Shown: piece by piece, positions 1-6,285 of the stretch
Numbering within the stretch: the first letter of the stretch is position 1
Layout of the letters: each line of letters begins with the position of its first letter
Assembly (NCBI GenBank): GCA_045538555.1
Contig: JAZSRP010000014.1
Span: 1 to 12,777, forward strand
Source of the DNA: Coliplasma sp045538555
Lineage (GTDB): Bacteria; Bacillota; Clostridia; Oscillospirales; CAG-382
DNA length: 12,777 nt
Direction of reading: 5' to 3'
Made by a program: the position numbers and the translations under genes
Notes under the pieces: generated by a model
The model's database searches: none
Told to the model about the DNA's origin: nothing
What the model saw: the letters and a program-made list of their open reading frames with translations, nothing else

Positions 1-18
1 CCCCCGCTTCCGGCACCA
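1..18 (+). tRNA. 3' end of a tRNA gene, cut by the window edge
   Basis: The first 18 bases read as the end of a tRNA. Positions 3-7 (cccgc) fit the 3' side of a T stem, 8-14 (ttccggc) the 3' side of a 7-base acceptor stem, 15 (a) the discriminator and 16-18 an encoded CCA. The matching 5' acceptor strand would be gccggaa, which lies outside the window, so the folding cannot be verified and the amino acid cannot be named. A 5' strand of that kind occurs in bacterial tRNA-Leu, but this is only a suggestion. The antisense strand here reads V-P-E-A-G, the sort of spurious peptide often predicted opposite tRNA 3' ends. Confidence 0.5.
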
Positions 19-155
19 AAAACTGCAAAAAAACCGCACTCACTCTTGCCGCTGCAGCACTGCCTCTACCCTTTGCGGTGGATAAAATAACAGCCAGACC
101 GCCGCTGTCTCTGTCGTGGCTCAGCATTCTCAATTCTTGGCAGCAAAATGACGTA

Positions 156-184
156 TGGACAAACGCAAAAACATGTGGTATAAT
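156..184 (+). promoter_or_regulatory. Vegetative promoter of the acetyltransferase gene
   Basis: TGGACA at 156-161 (5 of 6 to the -35 consensus) is followed by a 17-base spacer and a perfect TATAAT at 179-184. Transcription would start near 191, giving a leader of about 45 bases. The leader ends in AAGGAGG (224-230), 6 bases before the ATG at 237. The acetyltransferase is therefore very likely transcribed on its own rather than by readthrough from the tRNA. Confidence 0.75.
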
Positions 185-236
185 TACACGCAGAAGTAGT
201 GTTGCAAAAATACGCACAAACACAAGGAGGACCTAA

Positions 237-1415
237 ATGATGGAAGTTATAAATCTCAAGGACCACGGCGACAAATTCAGAGACGCCTATGGTGATATTA
301 TACATTATTCATTCCGCGGATGGTCAAAACAGTCTGCAGTAGAAGCGTACGATCTGATGGAATACGATGAGACTGTGCTTGGCGTAGTGGATGATGACGA
401 GCTTTTGTCAGTTTTGATCATCAATGACTATCAGGTCAATCTCAACGGACATACCGTTGGGATGGGAGGCATCGGCGCCGTTTCTACTCTGGGGCCTCAC
501 CGTAACAAGGGTTCGGTGTCCATGTGTCTTCACGAGTCTCTGCGTGAGATGTATGACAGGGGATACGTTATCTCCATGCTTGGCCCGTTCAAATATGAAT
601 TCTACCGCAAGTACGGCTGGGAGCTGGGCATCTCATCGTATACTCTCACTTTTCCCGTGGAGCATACACAGCGGTTTGAATACGAGGGCGAGTTCAAGCT
701 TATCAAGTCAAAAGAGGAGTACCCCATACTTGATGAGATATATCAGAGATATGCAAAAGATCACAACTGCACCGTGATCCGCACAAAAAAATTGTGGGAG
801 CGTAAATTTGCGGGATTTGAAACAGGCGACACCACTATGGCGTACTATGTTGATGAGAACGGCAACAAAACCGCCTACGCTGTATTTTCCATTTCTCCTT
901 CCGATGAGTGTATGTACGTCAGCGAGCTTGTATATGATACGGTAGAAGACCTCCGTGCGTTTATGGGATTTTTCAGATCCCATTCCGCACAGTGCAAAAA
1001 GATTCGGATACAAAACATCTGTACTCCCGATGATGTGGTTGACATAATGCCGTCAAAAATGATTGATGCAAGCTATTATCAGGGGATGATGAACCGTGTC
1101 ATCAATGCCGAAAAGGCGCTGGAGCTGTATCCTTACACAGCGGATGGAACAGTCAGTGTTTCTGTGACAGACCCCATTCTTGACGCAAACTTTTCCACCT
1201 TTGTTATCGATGTGAAGGACGGAAAAGCGGTTTCTGTCCGCCGTACCGAGGATGAAGGCGACATGATCATTGATGTTCGAGAGCTGACACAGCTTGTGAC
1301 GGGATATCGAAATGTAGCGGATATTTTGCGTGTCAACAGGGTCAGAGTGAAAAATGACAAAGCAAGGCATTTCTTTGGGTACAAAAATACCTGCGCCCTG
1401 TACGATTTCTTCTGA
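237..1415 (+). CDS. Eis-type GNAT family N-acetyltransferase
   Basis: A 392-residue cytoplasmic protein of the Eis-like GNAT group, which transfers acetyl from acetyl-CoA to an amine. The N-terminal GNAT domain shows a beta strand M-G-G-I-G-A-V-S-T-L (about 76-85) and then the acetyl-CoA pyrophosphate loop R-N-K-G-S-V (89-94), in the R-x-x-G-x-V form usual in this group. FKYEFYRKYGWE (118-129) matches the conserved FYRKFGWE-type motif of Eis homologues. The second half fits the further GNAT-like and SCP2-like domains of Eis, and the chain ends in Y-D-F-F; in Eis the C-terminal carboxylate helps catalysis. The length, near 400, is normal for the family. Start: AAGGAGG at 224-230 precedes tandem ATGs at 237 and 240, and either could serve. 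It has its own promoter and a terminator region behind it, so no operon partner is evident. The substrate is unknown: mycobacterial Eis acetylates aminoglycosides and peptides, but resistance cannot be inferred here. Confidence 0.88.
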   Translation: MMEVINLKDHGDKFRDAYGDIIHYSFRGWSKQSAVEAYDLMEYDETVLGVVDDDELLSVLIINDYQVNLNGHTVGMGGIGAVSTLGPHRNKGSVSMCLHESLREMYDRGYVISMLGPFKYEFYRKYGWELGISSYTLTFPVEHTQRFEYEGEFKLIKSKEEYPILDEIYQRYAKDHNCTVIRTKKLWERKFAGFETGDTTMAYYVDENGNKTAYAVFSISPSDECMYVSELVYDTVEDLRAFMGFFRSHSAQCKKIRIQNICTPDDVVDIMPSKMIDASYYQGMMNRVINAEKALELYPYTADGTVSVSVTDPILDANFSTFVIDVKDGKAVSVRRTEDEGDMIIDVRELTQLVTGYRNVADILRVNRVRVKNDKARHFFGYKNTCALYDFF

Positions 1416-1470
1416 TAAAAAAACCGATAATTGCTTTTTGCCCGACCGATTGCGGGCGGCAAACCTCAGC

Positions 1471-1506
1471 TGCGCAAAAAAACAACGGCAACCGCTTTTT
1501 TGTGCA
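1471..1506. terminator. Possible weak hairpin terminator behind the acetyltransferase
   Basis: The arms tgcgcaaaaaa (1471-1481) and ttttttgtgca (1496-1506) pair over 11 positions with one G-T wobble. They enclose a small cgg-caa-ccg hairpin. The T tract at 1496-1501 follows the inner GC pairs directly, as in A/U-flanked bidirectional terminators. The GC core is only three pairs, so strength is doubtful. It lies 55 bases behind the acetyltransferase stop. Confidence 0.35.
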
Positions 1507-1621
1507 GTGACGAAAAATGCAGGCGGCACCCGTGTTTTGCAATAAAAATCACAAAAAAGCCGATGCATTTTTGCCTTTTGACAAAAATGAAATTTACAAA
1601 AAAATACCAAGTGGGAGAAAT

Positions 1622-1654
1622 AGACCGTTTTTGAAGAAAAAACGGTCTGTTTTT
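1622..1654 (+). terminator. Strong intrinsic terminator
   Basis: The 11-base arms agaccgttttt (1622-1632) and aaaaacggtct (1638-1648) are perfect reverse complements around a 5-base loop. TTTTT follows at 1650-1654. This is the clearest rho-independent terminator in the window. It ends transcription about 240 bases behind the acetyltransferase stop and insulates the dcw promoter. The distance from the gene leaves room for a long 3' untranslated region or a small RNA. Confidence 0.8.
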
Positions 1655-1827
1655 GCGTTTTGAACATTTGTTTGTGAGTATAGGTGCAATAATGCCAAAG
1701 TTTTTTTGGCGTAACCCGACACAAAACGTCATATAAACGCAAAAAAGCGTGAAAATAAAGCGTTTTTGTCTTTGACATAATCAACAATCATAAAAGATTA
1801 CGTAAATCAAAAAATCCCCAAAAACCC

Positions 1828-1856
1828 TTGCAAACAGCGGGATTGTCGTTTATAAT
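1828..1856 (+). promoter_or_regulatory. Main promoter of the dcw operon (mraZ promoter)
   Basis: TTGCAA at 1828-1833, a 17-base spacer and a perfect TATAAT at 1851-1856 make a strong sigma-A-type promoter. The expected transcription start is near 1863, leaving an mraZ leader of about 100 bases. The 14 bases up to and including the -35 box (1820-1833) match those of the ftsZ promoter at 13 positions. Confidence 0.8.
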
Positions 1857-1868
1857 TGTAGCAAAGAG

Positions 1869-1893
1869 TGGTAGAATGTGGGAGCAAATAGGA
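1869..1893 (+). promoter_or_regulatory. MraZ operator: three direct repeats with 10-base period
   Basis: TGGTA (1869-1873), TGGGA (1879-1883) and TAGGA (1889-1893) lie exactly 10 bases apart. MraZ is known to bind TGGGN direct repeats separated by 5-base spacers upstream of mraZ, that is with this same period of one helical turn. The array begins about 6 bases behind the expected transcription start, a position suited to autorepression. The middle copy is perfect and the outer two each differ at one of the four key bases. Confidence 0.65.
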
Positions 1894-1964
1894 CAAAAAC
1901 CCACAATCGGCATTCAATAGCGCTCAAAAAAACGCAAAACCCCGCTTGAAAGGAGGGATGGCCG

Positions 1965-2384
1965 ATGTTTCTGGGCGAATACAAACACACGCTTGACGCC
2001 AAGGGACGTCTGTTTATCCCCACAAAACTCCGCGAGGGGTTGGGCGAGGAGTTTGTTATCTCAAAAGGATTTGACAACTGCATCTTTGTTTTTCCCACTG
2101 CCGAGTGGGAGAGGTTTACGGAAAAGCTGGAGCAGCTGCCCATTGCAAGCCACCGGCATATCCGTCGCGCATTTTATGCAGGCGCCAACGAGTGCACCCT
2201 TGATGCACAGGGCAGAATAGTCATCAATCAGTCATACCGTGAATTTGCGGGGATTGAAAAAGACGTGGTTATCGTGGGCAACCGTTCCCGTCTTGAGATC
2301 TGGTCTCAGGCGGCATGGGATGCCGAGCAGAGCAACATAGATATGGCGGACGTCACAAAAGAGCTGACGGGGCTGGGGTTCTGA
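1965..2384 (+). CDS. mraZ: MraZ transcriptional regulator
   Basis: A 139-residue DNA-binding protein, close to the usual 140-150, that forms a ring-shaped oligomer and controls the dcw operon. It opens with the family signature M-F-L-G-E-Y. The first SpoVT/AbrB-like half carries DAKGRLFIP (11-19), and the second repeats it as L-D-A-Q-G-R-I (79-85). The ATG at 1965 sits 7 bases behind AAAGGAGGG (1949-1957). The ATG at 1958 is too close to that site and in another frame. First gene of the cluster, directly behind its promoter and a matching set of TGGG-type boxes, so autoregulation is likely. Its stop is one base before the rsmH start. Confidence 0.97.
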   Translation: MFLGEYKHTLDAKGRLFIPTKLREGLGEEFVISKGFDNCIFVFPTAEWERFTEKLEQLPIASHRHIRRAFYAGANECTLDAQGRIVINQSYREFAGIEKDVVIVGNRSRLEIWSQAAWDAEQSNIDMADVTKELTGLGF

Positions 2385-2385
2385 T

Positions 2386-3315
2386 ATGGAGTTCAGACAT
2401 TATTCGGTCATGGCGTCTCAGTGTATCGAGATGCTTGACATCAAGCCTGATGGAATATACGTTGACTGTACTCTCGGCGGAGCAGGCCATACAAAGCTTA
2501 TTCTGGAGCGCCTTTCTCGCGGGGGCAGAGTCATTGGCATCGACCGTGATTCCGACGCTATTCAAAACGCAAAAAACACCGTCAATGACAGCCGCTTGAT
2601 CACCGTCAAGGAGAATTTTGAAAATATAGCTTCTGTCCTCACAGAGCTCGGCATATCCGAAGTTGACGGTATTTTGATGGATCTTGGTGTGTCTTCTTAT
2701 CAGCTTGATGAGGCAGAGAGAGGATTCTCGTACATGCAGGATGCGGCACTGGATATGAGGATGGACAGGCAGTCGCCCCTCACCGCCCGTGAGGTGATCA
2801 ATACCTATTCTCACGGCGATCTCACAAGAATATTGAGGGATTTTGGAGAAGAAAAGTTTGCATCAAAGATCGCTTCCGCTATCTGCAACGCAAGGCAGAA
2901 AAAAGAAATTGAAACAACACTGGAGCTGGCAGAATTGATATCTGCATCGGTTCCGCCAAAATACCGTCATGAGGGCGGGCATCCTGCCAAAAGAAGCTTT
3001 CAGGCCATTAGAATAGAAGTCAACTCGGAGCTCAGCGCCATTCCAAAAGCGATCAACGACGGTGCACGGTATCTGAAAAAGGGTGGAAGAATGGCTATCA
3101 TCAGCTTTCATTCTCTTGAGGACAGGATCGTGAAAAACAGCTTTGTAAAGCTGGAACGCCCCTGTACTTGCCCTCCGGATTTTCCGCAGTGTGTCTGCGG
3201 TGCAAGACAGGTGGCAAAAATTATCACAAAAAAACCGCTGCTTCCCGATGAGTCGGAGCTTTTGGAAAACAGCAGATCCCACAGTGCAAAGCTGAGGGTC
3301 TGCGAGAAGGTATAA
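2386..3315 (+). CDS. rsmH: 16S rRNA m4C1402 methyltransferase RsmH
   Basis: S-adenosylmethionine-dependent N4-methyltransferase of C1402 in 16S rRNA (E. coli numbering), formerly MraW. The 309 residues match the family length. The SAM site shows DCTLGGAGH (27-35) and G-I-D-R-D (51-55), followed by LMDLGVSS (97-104) and the family hallmark ALDMRMD (121-127). GGHPAKRSFQAIRI (197-210) and SFHSLEDRIVK (240-250) are also typical. Near the C terminus C260, C262, C269 and C271 form a CxC-x6-CxC pair cluster common in Gram-positive RsmH. The start lies one base behind the mraZ stop with a G-rich stretch inside the mraZ end, so translation is probably coupled. Confidence 0.98.
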   Translation: MEFRHYSVMASQCIEMLDIKPDGIYVDCTLGGAGHTKLILERLSRGGRVIGIDRDSDAIQNAKNTVNDSRLITVKENFENIASVLTELGISEVDGILMDLGVSSYQLDEAERGFSYMQDAALDMRMDRQSPLTAREVINTYSHGDLTRILRDFGEEKFASKIASAICNARQKKEIETTLELAELISASVPPKYRHEGGHPAKRSFQAIRIEVNSELSAIPKAINDGARYLKKGGRMAIISFHSLEDRIVKNSFVKLERPCTCPPDFPQCVCGARQVAKIITKKPLLPDESELLENSRSHSAKLRVCEKV

Positions 3316-3333
3316 AAAAGAAAGAGGAAGAAA

Positions 3334-3879
3334 ATGCAAGACAACAAAATGCCTATCAAACGCACAACTGCATCGAAAAATGTTGTTCCTGCGGGAAAAA
3401 ATCCAAAAAAAGTCGTTTCCGCGCAGAAAAACGTCAAGCGCAAAGCCGTGTCAATGCATGCAGTGCGCTCTGTTGAGGTTGTCAACGTAAAAAAGAAGGA
3501 CAAATCACCCTTTCCGTGGTCCATTCTTTTCACTGCGCTTATTCTCACGTCTCTTTTCCTCTTTATGATGATGAACTATGCAGAGGTGGACAAGTACCGC
3601 TCCGAGATCACAGAGCTTGACAACAAGATCAGCACGCTCAACAAGACCCAGACAGAGCTTGAGGTGAAGTTGTCAAACAAATACGATCTTGACGATATCC
3701 GTGATTATGCCGAGAATGAGCTGGATATGGTAAAAAAAGAAACTCTCCGCAGTCAGTATATCAGCATTGATCAGATAGATCGTACCGAGATGACGGAGTA
3801 TGATGACGGTGAGGAAGGCGGATTTGGCTTCCTGCTGACAGGACTTGGAGAGGTCATCCGTGACTTTTTTGGCGGATGA
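3334..3879 (+). CDS. ftsL: FtsL-like cell division protein (septum formation initiator type)
   Basis: A 181-residue single-pass membrane protein in the ftsL position between rsmH and the class B PBP. Residues 1-60 are cytoplasmic and strongly Lys/Arg-rich. A transmembrane helix spans about 61-81. Residues 84-116 form a coiled coil (EITELDNKISTLNKTQ and on) and are followed by an FtsL-type segment, Y-A-E-N-E-L-D-M-V. FtsL pairs with DivIC/FtsB and DivIB/FtsQ to activate FtsW and the PBP at the septum. The protein is longer than B. subtilis FtsL (117 residues). The extra length is the basic N terminus plus an acidic linker (E152-E161) ending in a hydrophobic helix, G-F-G-F-L-L-T-G-L. Start: ATG 3334 behind AGAGGA (3323-3328). 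Assignment rests on position and architecture, since sequence conservation is low in this family. Confidence 0.8.
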   Translation: MQDNKMPIKRTTASKNVVPAGKNPKKVVSAQKNVKRKAVSMHAVRSVEVVNVKKKDKSPFPWSILFTALILTSLFLFMMMNYAEVDKYRSEITELDNKISTLNKTQTELEVKLSNKYDLDDIRDYAENELDMVKKETLRSQYISIDQIDRTEMTEYDDGEEGGFGFLLTGLGEVIRDFFGG

Positions 3880-3901
3880 GCAAAAATAGATTTCCAGGCA
3901 G

Positions 3902-3930
3902 TTGAAAATATGCGGAGAATCTGATACAAT
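3902..3930 (+). promoter_or_regulatory. Internal promoter before the class B PBP gene
   Basis: TTGAAA at 3902-3907, a 17-base spacer and TACAAT at 3925-3930, with TGA directly before the -10 box (extended -10). Transcription would start near 3937, giving a leader of about 115 bases to the PBP start. GATACA (3923-3928) across the -10 box has an inverted copy TGTATC at 3946-3951, which could be an operator or chance. Confidence 0.65.
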
Positions 3931-3989
3931 AAAAAGGTACAAAAATGTATCGAATTTATTTTCCGCAAGACGAATATACATATCAGGGA

Positions 3990-4019
3990 GGGTAAATGAG
4001 ATCAATTTCTCTTTTACCC
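3990..4019 (+). promoter_or_regulatory. Leader hairpin covering a Shine-Dalgarno and AUG
   Basis: GGGTAAATGAGA (3990-4001) pairs with TCTCTTTTACCC (4008-4019) over 11 of 12 positions, with a single T-T mismatch and a 6-base loop. The 5' arm contains the last three bases of the strong Shine-Dalgarno GGGAGGG (from 3986) and the whole AUG at 3996. Only a broken T stretch follows, so it is unlikely to be a plain terminator and more likely acts on translation or RNA stability. Confidence 0.6.
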
Positions 4020-4064
4020 GTTTGTCTTATCTTTGCCCGAAAGGAAAATACCATTGAACGGTAA
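3996..4064 (+). CDS. Possible 22-residue leader peptide
   Basis: An ATG at 3996, four bases behind GGAGG (3987-3991), opens a 22-codon frame that ends in TAA at 4062-4064. The peptide begins M-R-S-I-S-L-L-P-V-C-L-I-F, short and hydrophobic, with a charged tail. It overlaps the start of the PBP gene by 11 bases in another frame. It could serve translational coupling or attenuation. It could also be the remnant of an older start lost by a frameshift, or chance. No homology is claimed. Confidence 0.3.
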   Translation: MRSISLLPVCLIFARKENTIER

Positions 4065-6285
4065 ATATACACCTGCAAAAGCCCCCTCTACAAACAGGAT
4101 GATCGTCACCAGAAGCAAGGTGGCGTTTATCGTTATACTCTGCCTGATGGCGCTTTTGTGCGTGAGGTTTGCATATCTTCAGCTCTTTGATCCGGAGGAT
4201 TACCGTACTCGTGCGCTGGAGCAATACACCTCATCGGTGCCCATTCCCGCAAAACGAGGATCGATCTTTGCCTCTGACGGAACCACAGAGCTGGCTGTAA
4301 GCGCCACTGTATACAACTGCTTTATTTCTCCCCATGACATCAAGGATGATGCAGAGCTTGGGGTGATTGCCGACGGACTTGCGTCCATTCTCGGTGTGGA
4401 CAGATACGAGATTCTCGCCAAGGGCGCAAAAAAATCCAGCAAGTATCAGGTGATCAAAAAATACCTTACCGACGCAGAGGAAACTGCGGTAAGAAGTTTT
4501 ATAAAAGATCATTCCGAAAGCAAATTCAACGAAAAAATCCATCTTGAGGAGACAACCAAGAGGTATTATCGTTACGGAACTCTTGCGGCCCAGCTTATCG
4601 GATTTACCGGATCTGACAATACAGGTCTGACGGGAATCGAATTTACTTATAACGAGCAGCTTGCGGGCATTGACGGAAAATCTCTCAAGGCACAGGACGC
4701 ATACGGAAACGAGCTTGCGGCAGAGTTTTCCACCTTTGTGCCCGCCTCTGACGGTCTGTCAGTGGTGACCACCATTGACTGGACAGTACAGACTATCGTA
4801 GAAAAATACGCAAAGCAGGCGTACGAGGAGCACAATCCCAACGGACGTGTAGAGTGTGTGGTGATGGACGTCACCAACGGCGAGATTTTGGCAAGTGCCA
4901 TTTATCCATCCTTTGACCTCAATAATTACAACGAACTTTCTGCATATTACCGTGAAAAATACGAGGTTTTTGTAGGAACGGAGGAGGAACGGAGTAAGTA
5001 CAAGAGCGAACTGCTGTACGAAATGTGGAACAACACCGTTGCCACCCAGACCTATGAGCCGGGATCAACATTCAAGATCATCACCAGTGCCATTGCGTTG
5101 GAGGAGGGGAATATCAGCTACGACTCCTCTCATTTTTCCTGTGACGGCCGTTACAAGATCGGAAGTACCGTTATTCACTGTCACAAGAGGGGCGGCCACG
5201 GCGGTCAGAGCTTTACGGAAGCTATTGTGAATTCCTGCAACCCTGCTTTTATTCAGATAGGTCTTGCTGTAGGATCACGAAATTTCAAAACATATTTTGA
5301 GGAGTTTGGTTATACCAAGGTCAGCGGAAGCGATATTACGGGTGAGGTTTCTTCTATATATTACGGAACCACAAATTCTCAGTTTGAGACCCTTGAGCTC
5401 GCGATCTACTCTTTTGGACAGACGTTCAAGGTGACTCCGATCCAACATCTCCGTGCAGTATCTGCCATTGCCAACGGCGGTTATATCACAGTTCCCCACG
5501 TGGTAAAAGCACTTGTTGACAAGGACGGCAATACCGTCAAAACATATCAGTACTCAAACGATCGGCAGGTTGTTTCAGCGGATACCTGCAACAAAATACT
5601 CAAGTCGCTTACAAATTCCACCAAAAACGCCTGTGTAAACGGTTACAACGTGGTTTCCAAAACAGGAACCTCCGAGAAACGAGACACGGCTCGTGAGGAT
5701 GACTACATTTCCTCCTGCGTCACCTTTGCACCTGCAGAGGATCCCAGAATTGCAGTTCTTGTGCTGGTGGATGAGCCCACGGCAGGTCAGCATTTCGGTT
5801 CTGCGGTTGCTGCACCCGTTGTGGCAAACATTTTGTCAGAGGTTTTGCCTCATATGGGCATCACTCCCGCAACTCAAGACAACAATATCACCGCCGTTGA
5901 CGATTACCGCGGAATGACTGTTGAGGATGCAAAGGCGGAGCTGGACGCTCTGGGTCTCAAATATTCAGTCAGGGGTGACGGAAACGCTGTGCTTGAGCAG
6001 ATGCCAAAATCCGGCACCGAGGTTTACAAGGACGGTGTGGTTATTCTTTATACCGGTGATGCAACCGTTCAGGCAAACGTGAAGGTTCCCGATGTGATGG
6101 GAGATTCGCCTTCCAATGCTATCAAGAGCATCATCAACAGCAATCTCAACGTACGTATCAGCGGCATATTCAATGATGACTGGCGCAACTGCTACGTTGT
6201 TTCACAGTCCATTGGGGCGGGAGAATATGTGGCACCCGGCACGGTCATTGAGCTGGAATTCTTGTACGAGGAAGCAATAGAGTAA
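4054..6285 (+). CDS. ftsI: Class B penicillin-binding protein with PASTA repeats (FtsI/SpoVD/PBP2B type)
   Basis: Septal peptidoglycan D,D-transpeptidase anchored in the membrane with its catalytic part outside. From the TTG at 4054 it has 743 residues. A transmembrane helix spans about 23-43, and R-G-S-I-F marks the start of the dimerisation domain. The transpeptidase domain carries S-T-F-K with the catalytic Ser338, S-C-N (394-396) and K-T-G (536-538). Two PASTA-like units follow, at about 612-672 and 676-740. Two such units and this length resemble division PBP2B more than SpoVD, which usually has one, but a sporulation role cannot be excluded. Start: no ATG occurs in frame between the stop at 3997-3999 and the ATG at 4099, which has no ribosome site. 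TTG 4054 lies 8 bases behind AAAGGA (4040-4045); TTG 4033 is an alternative. The stop overlaps the murF start (TAATG). Partner of FtsW. Confidence 0.95.
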   Translation: MNGKYTPAKAPSTNRMIVTRSKVAFIVILCLMALLCVRFAYLQLFDPEDYRTRALEQYTSSVPIPAKRGSIFASDGTTELAVSATVYNCFISPHDIKDDAELGVIADGLASILGVDRYEILAKGAKKSSKYQVIKKYLTDAEETAVRSFIKDHSESKFNEKIHLEETTKRYYRYGTLAAQLIGFTGSDNTGLTGIEFTYNEQLAGIDGKSLKAQDAYGNELAAEFSTFVPASDGLSVVTTIDWTVQTIVEKYAKQAYEEHNPNGRVECVVMDVTNGEILASAIYPSFDLNNYNELSAYYREKYEVFVGTEEERSKYKSELLYEMWNNTVATQTYEPGSTFKIITSAIALEEGNISYDSSHFSCDGRYKIGSTVIHCHKRGGHGGQSFTEAIVNSCNPAFIQIGLAVGSRNFKTYFEEFGYTKVSGSDITGEVSSIYYGTTNSQFETLELAIYSFGQTFKVTPIQHLRAVSAIANGGYITVPHVVKALVDKDGNTVKTYQYSNDRQVVSADTCNKILKSLTNSTKNACVNGYNVVSKTGTSEKRDTAREDDYISSCVTFAPAEDPRIAVLVLVDEPTAGQHFGSAVAAPVVANILSEVLPHMGITPATQDNNITAVDDYRGMTVEDAKAELDALGLKYSVRGDGNAVLEQMPKSGTEVYKDGVVILYTGDATVQANVKVPDVMGDSPSNAIKSIINSNLNVRISGIFNDDWRNCYVVSQSIGAGEYVAPGTVIELEFLYEEAIE

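Larger units (their letters stand above)
1416..1827. other. Gene-free A/T-rich spacer between the acetyltransferase and the dcw promoter
   Basis: Most of the 549 bases between the two genes hold no convincing coding sequence. The open frames present on both strands are rich in Lys, Phe and Cys, as expected from homopolymeric A and T runs, and none has a good ribosome binding site. What can be seen is a weak hairpin at 1471-1506, a strong terminator at 1622-1654, a small hairpin GCCAAA/TTTGGC at 1694-1710 with no T run behind it, and isolated TTGACA hexamers at 1578 and 1772 without matching -10 boxes. The dcw promoter and MraZ operator follow this stretch. Confidence 0.6.

Noticed and set aside
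1694..1710. Hairpin GCCAAA/TTTGGC as a terminator
   Set aside because: The stem is only 6 pairs and no T run follows; the T's are inside the loop and arm.
1053..1787. Long minus-strand open frame (244 codons) antisense to the acetyltransferase end and the spacer
   Set aside because: It lies opposite a well-supported gene, has no ribosome site, and its spacer part is rich in Phe, Cys and Lys from homopolymer runs.
1772..1801. TTGACA at 1772-1777 as a second dcw promoter
   Set aside because: No acceptable -10 box lies 16-18 bases downstream; the best is GATTAC or AGATTA. The TTGCAA/TATAAT pair at 1828-1856 is far better.
4099..6285. Start of the PBP at the first in-frame ATG (4099)
   Set aside because: There is no ribosome binding site before it, while TTG 4054 has AAAGGA at ideal distance. 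A start at 4099 would still keep the membrane helix, so it is not wholly excluded.
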